A stretch of DNA of 64,000 nucleotides from Helianthus annuus (GCF_002127325.2 NC_035437.2:155665897-155729896); one strand, 5' to 3'. Counted from the stretch's first letter, positions 43,868 to 56,432 are shown. Numbers and translations: made by a program. Notes: a model not told the origin generated them from the sequence alone.

Positions 43868-44647
43868 ATGAGTGATCAAGGACCATCGGACGCCTATCAT
43901 CAATTGTCTAGTTTTCCTATAGTTGAAGGAACTTCTTCCCAGCCTACCCCCTCGGGGTACTCAGCTGATACAGACTAGGGGATTTTCATAATTAAGGCAC
44001 AATCCGAAGAACCATTCCCTACCAAAAAGAGAGGATGGTTCAGTCGGGAAGCACACGAGCGTAGGAAGAGAATGAGGAAGTTGCAGCAGCAATGGGTTTT
44101 GCAGCAGCAAATAGGGAAATGAATGCCCAGACTCAAGATATACTCAAAAGGCAACTAGCTAACTTTCTAGCTACCACTGCCGCAGACCCAAACTTAGAAC
44201 AAATCATTGCACCACAGCCACTACCACTGTTTCCAACACAACCCATGGAAATAGAACCTAACCCAGGCGACTAGATTCCAATACCTGCCTTCGACCCAAA
44301 CGAAATCCCTAGAGTCCCAGCACCAAACCCTCTAGCTTACGATCCATGGAATGACGACCATAGGGATTATCGAGAACTCTACCCACCGGAGGAACCCATA
44401 CCAAACCCATTGGCACCATACCCAAACCTTCACCCTCTATATCCATACTGGGATGACGATCAGTATGTTTGGGAAATACTAGAAAACCCATACCCATATG
44501 GAGAACCCGTACCACCATACCCTGATCCGATACCAGCACCACCCCCACCCATGAGTACCGAAAACGTGCAGGAACTCCGGACGTTTGGTGAGGAGTTATT
44601 AGATGAAGGTGAAAGGATAAGGCAAATGAGGGAGAGGCTCGTTTGAC
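43868..44647 (+). pseudogene. Chromovirus gag, N-terminal fragment
   Basis: ATG at 43868 begins a short frame ending in TAG at 43976. A continuation in another frame (44092 onward, MGFAAANREMNAQTQDIL) has one further stop near 44272 and ends RIRQMRERLV at 44647. It is proline- and acid-rich in the middle (PYPYGEPVPPYPDPIP). No zinc knuckle remains, as the fragment ends at an AAT microsatellite. Confidence 0.6.
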
Positions 44648-44685
44648 GTACGACGAGCGCAATATGCAGTACTGGATGAACCACT

Positions 44686-44692
44686 AATAACA

Positions 44693-44752
<60 letters not shown>
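44686..44752. repeat. (AAT)n microsatellite
   Basis: About 20 almost perfect aat units directly after the gag fragment. It may mark the breakpoint where the rest of the element was lost. Confidence 0.95.
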
Positions 44753-44848
44753 TATGCGAGAAGTTGAAGAAAAATCAACTAAAAATAGATAATCCACTAC
44801 CTACTGATGCATAACTAGTCTTGTATTTTTAATTCCAGTTGTAGCATG

Positions 44849-44877
44849 TAATATATATATATATATATATATATATA
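44849..44877. repeat. (TA)n tract 1
   Basis: About 14 TA units, left flank of the TIR element at 44878. Confidence 0.9.
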
Positions 44878-45697
44878 GGATCAGGTTCAAACGTGAACCA
44901 AAAATCCCAAGAGTGAACTGCGTTAACTGATCTGGGCCCTTGATTTTTATGATCTTGAGATTAAAGTGAGTGGCATGATGGTAATTATTTGGTTAATTTT
45001 TTTCATTTAATTAAATACGAAAAGGGTATATGTGTAATTTCAATCTTAAATTGATTGCATAAATCTCTCACAAATCAAGTAATAAATTATCCTCTTAAAT
45101 TGATTGCATAAATCTCTCACAAATCAAATCAAGTATTAGGAAAGATGTAACTTAATTCAATTATTGAAATAAATATTTGTTTAAATGCGATGTACAGATG
45201 TGTATTCTGATTTTGCCCTCTTTTTAATGCGATGTACACATGTGTATATCGTCTGTTTTTGTGATATCTCAGAAATTTTTTTGTATTGAATGTTGATGTA
45301 CACCTGTGAATTACTGTACACATATGTACGATGCTGAGTACACATGTGTACTGTTCTATTTATATCCAAGTACACATGTGTATACCGTTGAAATATGAAG
45401 GTTACGTGGATCTTAAAAATCAAAATTTGAATTCTGGTGATGAAATCTGAAATAAAAATTAAAATTGAAATCTGGTGATTTGTTGTTTGTTTTGACAATT
45501 ATCTTATTAATAATAAACATAATGTGGATAATGAATTTAAATTAGAAAAGATGTAACTTAATTCAGTTATTAAAATGATGATTTAAATCTAATTTTTTTA
45601 TATAATTACAATCCTACCCTTAACAACTAAAAAGGAAATCAAGGGTCCATATCTGTTCACGCAGTTCACTCTTGGGAGGTTGTTCACGCTGGAACCA

Positions 45698-45702
<5 letters not shown>
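44878..45702. mobile_element. TIR element in (TA)n, 825 bp
   Basis: Left end GGATCAGGTTCAAACGTGAACC and right end (reverse complement) GGGTATGGTTCCAGCGTGAACA. The similarity continues inward (cccaagagtgaactgcg on both sides) for about 75 bp. Both ends abut (TA)n. Interior is AT-rich with several tgtacacatgtgta-like palindromes at 45190-45380. There is no transposase. Confidence 0.75.

Positions 45703-45742
<40 letters not shown>
45703..45742. repeat. (TA)n tract 2
   Basis: About 20 TA units separating two TIR elements. Confidence 0.9.
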
Positions 45743-45745
<3 letters not shown>

Positions 45746-46014
45746 GACCGCTAAAATGAAAACCACCTCCAGTTGTAAGAACCGAAAGAACCACTTTCTA
45801 GCCACAAGATCAACAAGATGAATGGATGAGATTAAAAGTAACTAAAATTAATATAAAATATATTTTGTCTTATTATATCTTTAATATTTTAATCTAAAAT
45901 GGTAGTTTAGTAAAATTACTATTTTTTGTCTTTATGTATTATTATATTAGTTTTATTTTTTAAACAGAATTTTTTTTATTAAAAGCATTATTAAATTTAG
46001 ATTTTTTTAACAAA

Positions 46015-46670
46015 ACATTTTTTTTGCGCGCCGGTTTTTACACGCCGTTTTTACGCCCGGCTTTTTCACGCATTGTTTTTTAACGCGTCGTTTTTGCACG
46101 CCGTTTTTTACGCTCGGCTTTTTCAAGCGTTGTTTTTTTAACGCATCGTTTTTTACATCCCGTTTTAACGCGCCGTTTTTTACGTCCCATTTTTTTCGCG
46201 GCGTTTTTATGCCCCGTATTCACGCCCCTTACTTAGGCGCCGTTTTATCACACGGTTTTTTACGTTTTACAATTTACGTAGGAAAAGTTTTACGTTTTAC
46301 GTTAAAAAGTTTACGTTTTACGTTTTACGTGAAAAAGTTTACATTTTACGTTAAAATTTTTACGTTTTACGTTAAAAAGTTTAGGTTTTACGTTAAAAAG
46401 GTTACGTTTTACGTTTTACGTTAAAAAGTTTACGTTTTACGTTAAAAAGTTTACGTTTTACGTTTTACATTAAAAAGTTTACGTTTTACGTTAAAAAGTT
46501 TACGTTTTACGTGAAAAAGTTTACGTTTTACGTTTTACATTAAACTTTTTACGTTTTACGTTAAAAAGTTTAGGTTTTACGTTAAAAAGTTTACGTATTA
46601 CGTTTTACGTTAAAAACTATACGTTTTACCTTTTACGTTAAAAACTTTACGTTTTACGTTTTAGACTATA
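46015..46670. repeat. TTTTACGTTAAAAAGTTTACG low-complexity block
   Basis: Irregular repeats of acgttttacgttaaaaagtt preceded by ttttttacgcgccg-type units. The reverse complement of the same motif recurs at 49570-49850. Confidence 0.85.
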
Positions 46671-47198
46671 AACACCATTTTATCACTAGAATAACCCATG
46701 ATTATTTAGCAGTACATAACTCCAACATTTTGCAATCATACAAAAAGAGAACACAATAACAACAAAACAACTCATACATATATCAATCCTATAACTTACT
46801 GTCATCAACCAAACTCAATACACAATCACAACATATTCTTTAAACACATGTTCTAAAACAGTGAATCATATAATCAAGATTTATAGTGAATAAAAAATAT
46901 TCAAAAACAACATACTACTAACCGAGGTATGAGGAGGATCGAGAGGAACACACGGGCTGCTATCGTCCCAGAATCCGAACTCGTAATCTGAATTACTCTT
47001 TTGAGCCGACCCGAAATGAAATCCGGTTCCCGAATGTAACTCGAATCTGAGCCAAACACATCCCGAATCTCTGAACCAGCTGAGCAAAACTGAAATACAA
47101 CAAAAACCACCACCATCGTCGCTGTAGACGGCGACGCTCCCGTCTGCCGCCGCCGCAGCTCACCGGAGCTCGACACCAGCATCTCCTTTTTTCGTCTC

Positions 47199-47216
47199 TC
47201 TCTCTCTCTCTCTGCG
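47199..47216. repeat. (CT)n microsatellite
   Basis: tctctctctctctctctc. It lies beside short frames of the TIR element and resembles the CT-rich leaders of plant genes; the surrounding 46900-47250 could be a captured gene end, but no domain is recognisable. Confidence 0.7.
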
Positions 47217-48053
47217 CAGAACGGTGATATCACGGCCCCAAAAACGAAGTCGGATGTACTAGTCTCTATCCTTTCTGCTCACCACCTTCAGGGCCTCTAT
47301 GAAAACCGGCTTCCATAGTCGCAAAAACCTAGGCCGCCACTCTCTAATCTTCCATCAAAGCTCAATATCCAGCCAATAAATCCCATCAGACACAAATTAA
47401 CGGTGATGTGATACAAAAAAAAGGATTTATAATAGCCATAAACGAAAATCAAAGGAGAGATTGCCATGTTTAACGAGTTTTAGAGAAAGAAACCTCAGAG
47501 CCAATCCGTCACCCCCACAACTCTGCCCTTTTTTCTCTCTATTTCAACTTCAAAAAATAAGAATACATCGATAAGCAGATTCTGGATAGGATTTCACCCC
47601 AAGAACTCCAATCCACACGATGAGAGAAGCAAAATATTGAAAAAATTAGGGTTCATAGAGAGTAACTCTAGCCGCCACCCATAAACTCATACCCATTCTT
47701 CACGGATTCAGATTCTATATCTATAATACACCAATAAATTGATGCTAGAATGAATCCTCATCCTTTGATTCCATTCTACATGGTGATTTGAAGCCAAAAA
47801 ATCAATCAGATCTGGTTAGTGAAGGGAGAAAGTTTCTCTCACACCTTAAGTGTGTGTAGCAAAAAATGGACAAAAAATGAAAGAAAACAAAAATATCTGA
47901 TATTTTAAAAGCTGTTGGCATTAAATGTAGAGAGATGGGGGATTTGACATTTGGGGTAAATGACCAAACTACCCTTTTGGTTAGCAGAATATGATTGGTG
48001 GAGAGTGGTTCTCGCGGTTCTTACAACTAGGGGTGGTTTTCATTTTAGCGGCT

Positions 48054-48055
<2 letters not shown>

Positions 48056-48087
<32 letters not shown>

Positions 48088-48113
48088 GTATATATATATC
48101 TATATATATATAT
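48056..48113. repeat. (TA)n tract 3, centre of an inverted pair
   Basis: Imperfect TA tract between two related TIR elements in opposite orientation; the flanks form inverted arms of 90 bp or more. Confidence 0.85.
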
Positions 48114-49083
48114 GAAGCCGATAAAATGAAAACCACCCCCAGTTGTAAGAACCGCGAGAACCACTCTCAACCAATCAGGAAAATGGGTAGTTTGGTCATT
48201 TCCTATAAATGTCTAATCTCTCATCTCTCCTCTCTCCTCTGCCTTTAATAGTTGCAGAGATTGCAACTTTCTCCTATTTCTCATCTCGCTTTCCAAATTT
48301 TCTGTTCAAAATCACAACTCAAAATCTATCACAACTCAAACAAACAACCACCTCCCAAATCACAACTTAAACCAAGCATCTGTTATTTCCTTCCATTTCT
48401 CGGGTAAAACGGTCGGCCACCACCGTTTGGTGGTGGCGTACGTCGGCGACATCCAGAGAGACGGGAGAACAATGAAAGAGAGAGACCCGAGAGGCAGAGA
48501 TGAGAGAGAGAGACCGGTGGCGACTTCAAGCGATGGCGCCGCCGCCACGGCGGTGGTGACGGTGGTTGCTTCTGACGATGTTGAAGAGTTTTCGAGGAGG
48601 ATAATGGTCTGAAATGTTCACCGCCATCTTCGGCCTCCCTCTCCTCCCGCCGCCCCCTTTGCGACCGTTGTTTGGTGGTGGTTGCGTTAGGTTTGGTGGC
48701 GGACCCCTAGGCGGTGGTAGTGGTTTCTGTTCTTGATTTTGTTTGGTGGGTGTTGATTTCTTGTGGGTTTCTCTCTCTAGAAATGGTGGGTGTTTGATTT
48801 CTGTTCTTGATTTTGTTTGGTTTTTTGTATGTTTGGGGAGTTGATTTGTGTTGATTTGTTTTTGATGTTGGTGGTCGTTTGTGCAATTTTGGGGTTTCGG
48901 TGAAGGGAGATGGGGGGTTTGCAGGTTTTTCATTGGTGGACAAATGGTGTTCGGTGGTGGTGTTTGTAACAGTGCTGATGCAGATTTTTGGGAAAAGGTG
49001 TATGTGAACGGATATGGCGGTTCGATGGAGAGAAGATGATAGATAGGTTGTTCTGTAGTATTAATTCATTTTTGATTGTCGGG

Positions 49084-49141
49084 TGGTGCCCGTCGATGCC
49101 GGTGGTACCCGTCGATGCCGGTGGTACCCGTCGATGCCGGT
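49084..49141. repeat. 18-bp minisatellite, three copies
   Basis: cccgtcgatgccggtggta repeated about three times within the TIR element. Confidence 0.85.
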
Positions 49142-49569
49142 GGCGCTGGTGGTTGAAGTGAGTTGCTTTTATTTTGGTTTTTGTGTTTGCATAAAGTGAG
49201 TTGCTTTTATTTTTGGATCTTGGATTGATATGTGTTTTTGATATTGGGTGGAGTTGGCAGTGAATGATGCATTTGTATTCTTTGATTTTTGTGGGTTTTG
49301 ATCTGTTTGGGTGGGGGGGGGGGGCGATGATGCCCAAAAAAAACATAGATTTTGATGACGATGGCGCGGCAATGACGGTGGAGGGTAGGTTTTTAAACCT
49401 GCAACCCCACTTTTGCAGCCTTTTTTATTATCAGGGAATCTGAGCCAAACCCCGTTTTTTTTTCGTGATACCCTTTGTTTTGATGTTGTTGGTTTTTTAT
49501 TTTTCCCCCCTACTCGATGATGTTAACACTATATCTGAGACACCTCCCGAGTTTGCGATTTCTGGGTGC

Positions 49570-49850
49570 GTTCGTTTTTGCGTAAAAAGTTTTTGTAAAA
49601 AAAAAGTTAAATCGTAATGAACCTTATGTGTAAAAAAAAAGTTAAACCGTAAAAAAAAGTTTTCGTAAAAAAAAAAGTTAAACCGTAAACTTTTTAACGT
49701 AAAACGTAAACTTTTTAACGTAAAACGTAAAAAGTTTTACGTAAAACGTAAAAAGTTTTACGTAAAACGTAAACCGTAATGAACCTCAACCGTAAAAAAA
49801 AGTTAAAACGTAAAAAAAAGTTTTTGTGGTGTAAAAAACTACACGCACGA
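49570..49850. repeat. acgtaaaa low-complexity block
   Basis: Irregular repeats of gtaaaaaaaagttaaac and acgtaaaacgtaaaaagttt. It is the complement of the block at 46015-46670, consistent with the two elements lying in opposite orientations. Confidence 0.85.
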
Positions 49851-49992
49851 CATTTTTTTTAATTTTTTTTACGAATGTGTTTATAATACATGCATCTATG
49901 TTTTTGAAAAAAAAAATTGGTCCACCTCGCCCCGGATCAAGTAGTTCTCGCGGTTCTTACAACTCGAGGTGGTTCTCATTCTAGCAGCCCCC

Positions 49993-50050
49993 TATATATA
50001 TATGTATATATATATGTATGTATATATATATGTATGTATATATATATATA
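49993..50050. repeat. (TA)n tract 4 with TATG variants
   Basis: Right flank of the third TIR element; tatatatgtatg units. Confidence 0.85.
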
Positions 50051-50172
50051 CTATAGATTATCACCCGGGATTGTTTATCGGGCTTGAGAAAATTACTAAT
50101 ATAATTATTATTTATGATTAATACAAACTTAAAATCCTACAAAATGTATGACAAATTACTAATATAATTATT

Positions 50173-51586
50173 GAGTAGGGTTCGCACGGAAAGTGTGTTT
50201 TTCCTAGCAAGTCTAGGAAGCGATCTGGTCCATCCGATTGGTGTGTTTAAGGGTTGAGATTAAATCAATGGCAATCTTGTAATATTTGAGTTTAATTAAT
50301 TGATTGTTTTAAATGAGTAGGGCCAATTTTGTCAATGGTCGTGTTTTAAATCAATTAGATAACCGCCCAGTTCCTAAATTCAAGCGATTTTCCCTCTCTC
50401 TCTCTCTCTCCAAACCCATCTTGGAAACCCCAATCCCTACCAAAAATAACTACAATCATGGAAGAAGATAACTTTAGAAACGATGGAGAGCACCGGATCA
50501 AATTAAAACACTTCTCCAATCTCCACCATCTCCGAGTTCATCATCACCATTCAAATATTGTTCTTATCATCTCCGTTTTCTTGACGATGTGTTTTAACAG
50601 CAAGCAAATTAATACAGTTGTGTTTTAGCAGCAAGCAGATTTATACAGTTGTGGTTTAGCATCCAGATTCATACAGATGTGTTTTAACAGCAAGCAGATT
50701 CATACAGTTGTGTTTTAGCATTCAGATTCATACAGATGTGTTTTAACAGCAAACAGATTCATACAGTTGTGTTTTAACAGCAAGCAGATTCATACAGATG
50801 TGTTTTAACAGCAAGCAGATTCATACTGTTGTGTTTTAGCATTCAGATTCATACAGATGTGTTTTAACAGCAAACAGAATCATACAGTTGTGTTTTAACA
50901 GCAAGCAGATTCATACAGATGTGTTTTAACAGCAAGCAGATTCATACTGTTGTGTTTTAGCATTCAGATTCATACAGTTGTGTTTTAGCATCCAGATTCG
51001 TACAGATGTGTTTTTACAGCAAGCAGATTCATACAGTTGTGTTTTAGCATTAAGCAAACAGATTCATACAGTTGTGTTTTAACAGCAAGCAGATTCATAC
51101 AGTTGTGTTTTAGCATTCAGATTCATACAGTTGTGTTTTAACAGCAATCAGATTCATACTGTTGTGTTTTAGGATTCAGATTCATACAGTTGTGTTTTAA
51201 CAGCAATCAGATTCATACCCTGTGTTTTACCATCTTTATATTGTGGGATCTATAAAAAAATTGACTTTAGCCCTGTAAACTGTTAAAACACAGCACCAAG
51301 AACATGCTGATAAATTCCAGTAATCTTCTGAACAATGGAATATGCGATGTAATGTGACATGTAATTTTAGTTAATGAACACATTGACTTCCAGATTTGAA
51401 TTCGAAAATAATAAAAATTCCGAAAATCATGGAATTTTAGTTAATGAAGATACATTCCAAAAATAAAATTAAAATGTGAAATTACATGATAGCCCTTCTA
51501 CTTAAAATCCCTCAATGACACATGTCCAATTCTTATTCCTTCCTAGACTTTCTAGGAAAAATAGACTTTCCACCTAACTCCTACTC
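50173..51586. mobile_element. MULE-like element with minisatellite, 1414 bp
   Basis: Left end GAGTAGGGTTCGCACGGAAAG and right end (reverse complement) GAGTAGGAGTTAGGTGGAAAG. The inverted repeats continue (tttttcctag-aagtctagga) for about 60 bp. Flanked by tataattatt at 50163-50172 and 51587-51596, a 9-10-bp TSD as in Mutator-like elements. No transposase; the core is a minisatellite. Confidence 0.78.
50590..51225. repeat. Minisatellite, compound 26/31-bp units
   Basis: About 22 units alternating cagattcatacagttgtgttttaacagcaag with a shorter form, ttttagcattcagattcatac. Small variants (acagatg, actgttg) are phased in higher-order groups, which indicates unequal exchange. Non-coding. Confidence 0.9.
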
Positions 51587-51596
51587 TATAATTATT

Positions 51597-53300
51597 ATTT
51601 ATGATTAATACAAACTTTCTGTTCAACACTCTACCTCCCATGTAAGCAAGATAACACATCAGCTGCTTTGTGCTTTCGGTTTTACCAGCCCACTTTCTCC
51701 ACTATACCTCCCATGTAAGCAATATCACTTCCTTACTAACCTATAAATCCCACAATCATTGCAGTGAAATTGTTCCCTCGAAGTCTAGTCACAAAGCACA
51801 AATTAAAAAAACAATGGATATTAGCATATTATTCGAACATTTTTAAATGTAGGTAGTTTTTACATCATCATCATCATAGAACTTGCAAATTCCGCAGAAG
51901 TATTCCACATTTTCACTCCACAGTTGGTACATATTTGAGCAACCTATCACATCAACATAAATAATAAATCATTATATAACATCAAAACATCTACATTTAT
52001 CATCTAAAAAACGCTACGCAAACTTAATAATTCCCATAAAATTCTCATAACTTAACAAACCTGCTATTCAGTATTGCAAATCGCACAAATAACCTGTGTA
52101 AACCACCAAAAAGCACAAACATATTACCTCACATCCACAAAAAACAAACTATAATCCCCAAAAACATAACAATCTTGGTATTAAAAAGCGCGCCTATGAG
52201 CAAAGGCCATAGCCTTTTCACTTAATGCCTCGATAAACCCAAAATAAAAAAAAATCAAAATAAAATAAATTCACAATTCAAGAGCTTACTTTATGTACAA
52301 ATCTCGACTTCATCCTGGCTAGACTCTTGTAACGCTGTTTGACCACTGTTTGACCAAAGTCAAACCACTGTTTGACCAAATTCAAACAACTGTTTGCAAA
52401 AATATGATTCTTAGTGGTTCAAAAGTCTGTTTGACCAAAGTTAAAACACTGTTTGACCATAGTTAAAACGATGTTTGCCCAAAGTCAAACTATTGTTTGG
52501 AAAAAAGAACCACTGTTTTCTCCACAAAACACTGTTTTAACCCAACAGTGTTTTGAAACCACTGTTTAATCTAACAGTCGTTTCGAAACACTATCTAACC
52601 CAACAGTGGTTTCAAACACTGTTTAACCTAACGGTGGTTTCAAAACACTGTTTAACCGAATAGTTGTTTCAAAAGTGGTTTCAAAACACTGTTTTAACCC
52701 AACATTCATTTCAAACGAGCTTAGGGTGTGAAGATCACTCGAATATATAAAATTGTACACTTAATAAATACCTTTATACGTCTAAAAGCTAATATTTGTG
52801 CTTCAAGAACATGCAGTTGCTGTTTTGTAAAATTCGAAGGTAGCTTCGGGTGTGAAGAAGATAGATTCATCTGCTACATAGAACCTTGGTCTATTTAGAA
52901 ATACAACAGAAGAGTAGACATAAAAAATGGCTAAAAAATCAATACCTAATTGTTTTCACTTGAGCAAACAGAGTGTATTTCCATGTAGTTTGTGTCATAG
53001 TCATAATCACCCTTCAACCATGTCGAAAAAAAATAAAAGTTAACACAATTCGATTATATTAACAATAAAAATCAAAGAAGGAATGAACTTTACAACATAC
53101 CTTCGATTATAAATGGTGAATCAGTGATGCATATAGCAGATATGCGGTGAAACCCACAACCACCACCACCTTCTACGATAGTTTCTAGCTTAAAAAAACT
53201 AAAATTGCATCAGATATAAAGTCAAATTATCATCATAGAATATATTACATTAATACTAATTAAAAAGCACAATACTATACATTTTGTATTCAATTAAAGC
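51597..53300. other. Intergenic, no supported gene
   Basis: AT-rich. At 52335-52720 there is an array of gtttgaccaaagtcaaac and aaccactgttt variants, the same motifs that open each unit of the tandem array to the right. The remainder shows no frame or terminus. Confidence 0.5.
52335..52720. repeat. GTTTGACCAAAGTCAAAC array
   Basis: Degenerate short inverted motif (TTTGAC-CAAA-GTCAAA) repeated many times. Each copy includes the WRKY W-box core TTGAC on both strands. Homologous stretches occur at about 54124-54250, 55055-55300, 56035-56175 and 62500-62590. Confidence 0.75.
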
Positions 53301-56209
53301 CGCTAAGTTTGAAAAATAAAAAAAGCTTCCTACACATCCAAAGAAGACTCAAACACAGAACAACAAACTGCAATGTTTTGTTACGAAAAGAAGCCCAAAA
53401 AATAGGAGCTTTTTCAGCAAACAAACCCCCAAAACTGCTGGTTTTTTCTGCACAAAAACCTCAAAAAACTGCAGTTATTTTTGACGAAAAAATTCCCAAA
53501 AAATACCAGCTTTTTTCAACAAACAAACCCCCAACACTGCACGTTTTTTCAGCCAGAAAACGTCAAAAAAACTTCAGTTTTTTTCGACAAAAAATGCCAA
53601 AAAAAACAGCATCTTTTTTCACCAAACAAACCCTCCAAACTGCTGGTTTTTTCTGCACAAAACATCAAAAAACTGCAATTTTTTTTATGAAAAAATGCCC
53701 AAAAAAACAGTAGCTTTTTTCAGCACTTAAACCCCCAAAACTGAACATCAAAAAATTGTGCGTTTCTTCTTCAAAAAAAACCCCCACAATTTTGCAAGTT
53801 TTTTTGGCGATCAAAACATAAAAAACTGTAGTTTTTTAAACCAAAAGAAGCTTATCGAGGCAAACGAAACCAACGATTATGGAATATATTCGTGTCTAAG
53901 CACAATAAAAAGTTAAAGGTAATCACGATAAATTTATCAACCAATAGTGAGATTATTCTATATCACATGAAAGTATTAAATTAAAATGAACACCTAACAC
54001 AAAGCCATACCTGTTGGAAAACGACTACCAAACTGCAATGAAACCAAACCAAATCGAATTGAGTAGGGTGATGTATGGAATCCATTTAGTTCGGACATAA
54101 TCCAAATAGAATCCAATAGGTCTAAACCAAAGTCAAACAACGGTTTGCAAAAATATGATTCTTAGTGGTTCAAAAGTCTGTTTGACCAAAGTTAAAACAC
54201 CGTTTGACCAAAGTTAAAACGCTGTTTGACCAAAGTCAAACTACTGTTTGGAAAAAAAGAACCACTGTTTTCTCCACAAAACACTGTTTTAACCCATCAG
54301 TGTTTTGAAACCACTGTTTAACCTAACAGTCGTTTCGAAACACTATAGTTATTTTCTGCACAAAAACCTCAAAAAACTGCAGTTATTTTCGACGATAAAA
54401 TGCCCAAAAAATACCAGCTTTTTTCAACAAACAAACCCCCAACACTGCACGTTTTTTCAGCCCGAAAACATAAAAAAAAACTGTAGTTTTTTTCGACAAA
54501 AAAATGCCAAAAAACAGCAGCTTTTTTCACCAAACAAACCCTCCAAAACTATTGGTTTTTTCTGCACAAAACATCAAAAACTGCAGTTTTTTTTGACGAA
54601 AAAATGCCCAAAAAACAGCAGCTTTTTTCAGCACTTAAACCCCCAAAACTGCATGTTTTTTCAACACAAAAACATCAAAAAATTAGGCGTTTTTTCTGCA
54701 AAAAAAAAACCCACAATTTTGCAAGTTTTTTTAGCGATCAAAACATAAAAAACTGCAGTTTTTTAAACCAAAAGAAGCCTATCGAGGCAAACGAAACCAA
54801 CGATTATGGAATATATTCGTGTCTAAGCACAATAAAAAGTTAAAGGTAATCACGATAAATATAATCAACCAATAGTGAGATTATTCTATATCACATGAAA
54901 GTATTAAATTAAAATGAAAACCTAACACAAAGCCATACCTGTTGGAAAACGACTACCAAACTGCAATTAAACCAAACCAAATCGAATTGAGTAGGGTGGT
55001 GTATGTAATCCATTTCATTCGGACATAATCCAAATCAAATCCAATAGGTCTAAACCAAAGTCAAACAACTGTTTGCAAAAATATGATTCTTAGTGGTTCA
55101 AAAGTCTCTTTAACCAAAGTTAAAACACCGTTTGACCAAAGTTAAAACGCTGTTTGACCAAAGTCAAACTACTATTTGGAAAAAAAAGAACCACTGTTTT
55201 CTCCACAAAACACTGTTTTAACCCAACAGTGTTTTGAAACCACTGTTAAAACACCATTTAACCAAAGTTAAAACGTTGTTTGACCAAAGTCAAACTACTG
55301 TTTGGAAAAAAAGAACCACTATTTTCTCCACAAAACACTGTTTTAACCCAACAGTGTTTTGAAACCACTGTTTAACCTAACAGTCGTTTCGAAACACTGT
55401 AGTTATTTTCGACGAAAAAATGCCCAAAAAATACTAGTTTTTTTCAACAAACAAACCCTCCAAAATTGCAGTTTTTTCTACGAAAAATGCCAAAAAAAGA
55501 GCAGCTTTTTTCACCAAACAAACCCTCCAAAATTGCTGGTTTTTTCTGCACAAAACATCAAAAAACTGCAGTTTTTTTGACGAAAAAATGCCCAAAAAAC
55601 AGCAGCTTTTTTCAGCACTTAAACCACCAAAACTGCATGTCTTTTCAGCACGAAAACATCAAAAAATTGTGCGTTTTTTCGGCAAAAAAAACCCCACAAT
55701 TTTGCAATTTTTTTAGCGATCAAAACATCAAAAACTGCAGTTTTTTAAACCAAAAGAAGCTTATCGAGGCAAACAAAACCAACGATTATGGAATATATTC
55801 GTGTCTAAACACAATAAAAAGTTAGAGGTAATCACGATAAATATAATCAACTAATAGTGAGATTATTCTATATCACATGAAAGTATTAAATTAAAATGAA
55901 CACCTAACACAATGCCATACCTGTTGGAAAACGACTACCAAACTGCAATAAAACCAAACCAAATCGAATTGAGTAGGGTGATGTATGGAATGCATTTGGT
56001 TTGGACATAATCCAAATCGAATCCAATAGGTCTAAACCAAAGTCAAACAACTGTTTGCAAAAATACGATTCTTAGTGGTTCAAAAGTCTGTTTGACCAAA
56101 GTTAAAACACCGTTTGACCAAAGTTAAAAAGCTGTTTGACCAAAGTCTGTTTGACCAAAGTCAAACTACTGTTTGGAAAAAAAGAACCACTATTTTCTAC
56201 ACAAAAACC

Positions 56210-56432
56210 TGATGCGTGTTAGTGTGTATATGTTTTAGGTATATATTTTAAGCCCTTTTTACACTTTTTAGCCAAGTTTTAAATTTATAAAACACGATAT
56301 TTACTAACACTAAACACACATATGGGCAAGTGCACCCATCATGGACGTAGTATAGTGTTGGTAAGATACCGAGGTCGTCCAAGGACACAAGAGCTTTTAG
56401 TACCGGTTTATCCTCAACGTCTAATCAAATCA
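56210..56432 (-). repeat. 3' LTR remnant (last 223 bp)
   Basis: Near-identical to 58811-59033 and then diverges abruptly at cacggggcc. An internal deletion has removed the rest of this LTR and the polypurine tract. Confidence 0.88.

Larger units (their letters stand above)
45743..48055. mobile_element. TIR element in (TA)n, 2313 bp
   Basis: Left terminus GGGGACCGCTAAAATGAAAA and right terminus (reverse complement) GGAGCCGCTAAAATGAAAAC; the inverted repeats extend about 55 bp with few changes. It contains a low-complexity TTTTACG block near the left end and a gene-like GC-richer stretch at 46900-47600. No transposase recognised. Its right part is homologous, inverted, to the left part of 48114-49992. 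Confidence 0.8.
48114..49992. mobile_element. TIR element in (TA)n, 1879 bp, inverted relative of its neighbour
   Basis: Left terminus gaagccgataaaatgaaaacc; right terminus, reverse complemented, begins gggggctgctagaatgagaa. Inside the left end, gggtagtttggtcatttcc matches the reverse complement of the right end of 45743-48055. The GC-richer interior (48420-49150) has no recognisable domain, and the right end holds the acgtaaaa low-complexity block. Confidence 0.78.

Noticed and set aside
46881..47233. ORF of about 110 codons in the second TIR element as a captured gene
   Set aside because: Adjacent to a (CT)n tract with no motif or homology I can recognise; could be promoter-like DNA of a captured gene but not demonstrable.
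48360..49372. Overlapping ORFs inside the third TIR element (e.g. 48427-48612, 48526-48933)
   Set aside because: GC-rich low-complexity frames on both strands with no shared domain. A captured gene fragment is possible but not supported by any recognisable motif.
50590..51225. Regularly spaced repeats reminiscent of a CRISPR array
   Set aside because: The units are contiguous minisatellite variants without unique spacers, in plant DNA inside a transposon. No cas genes.
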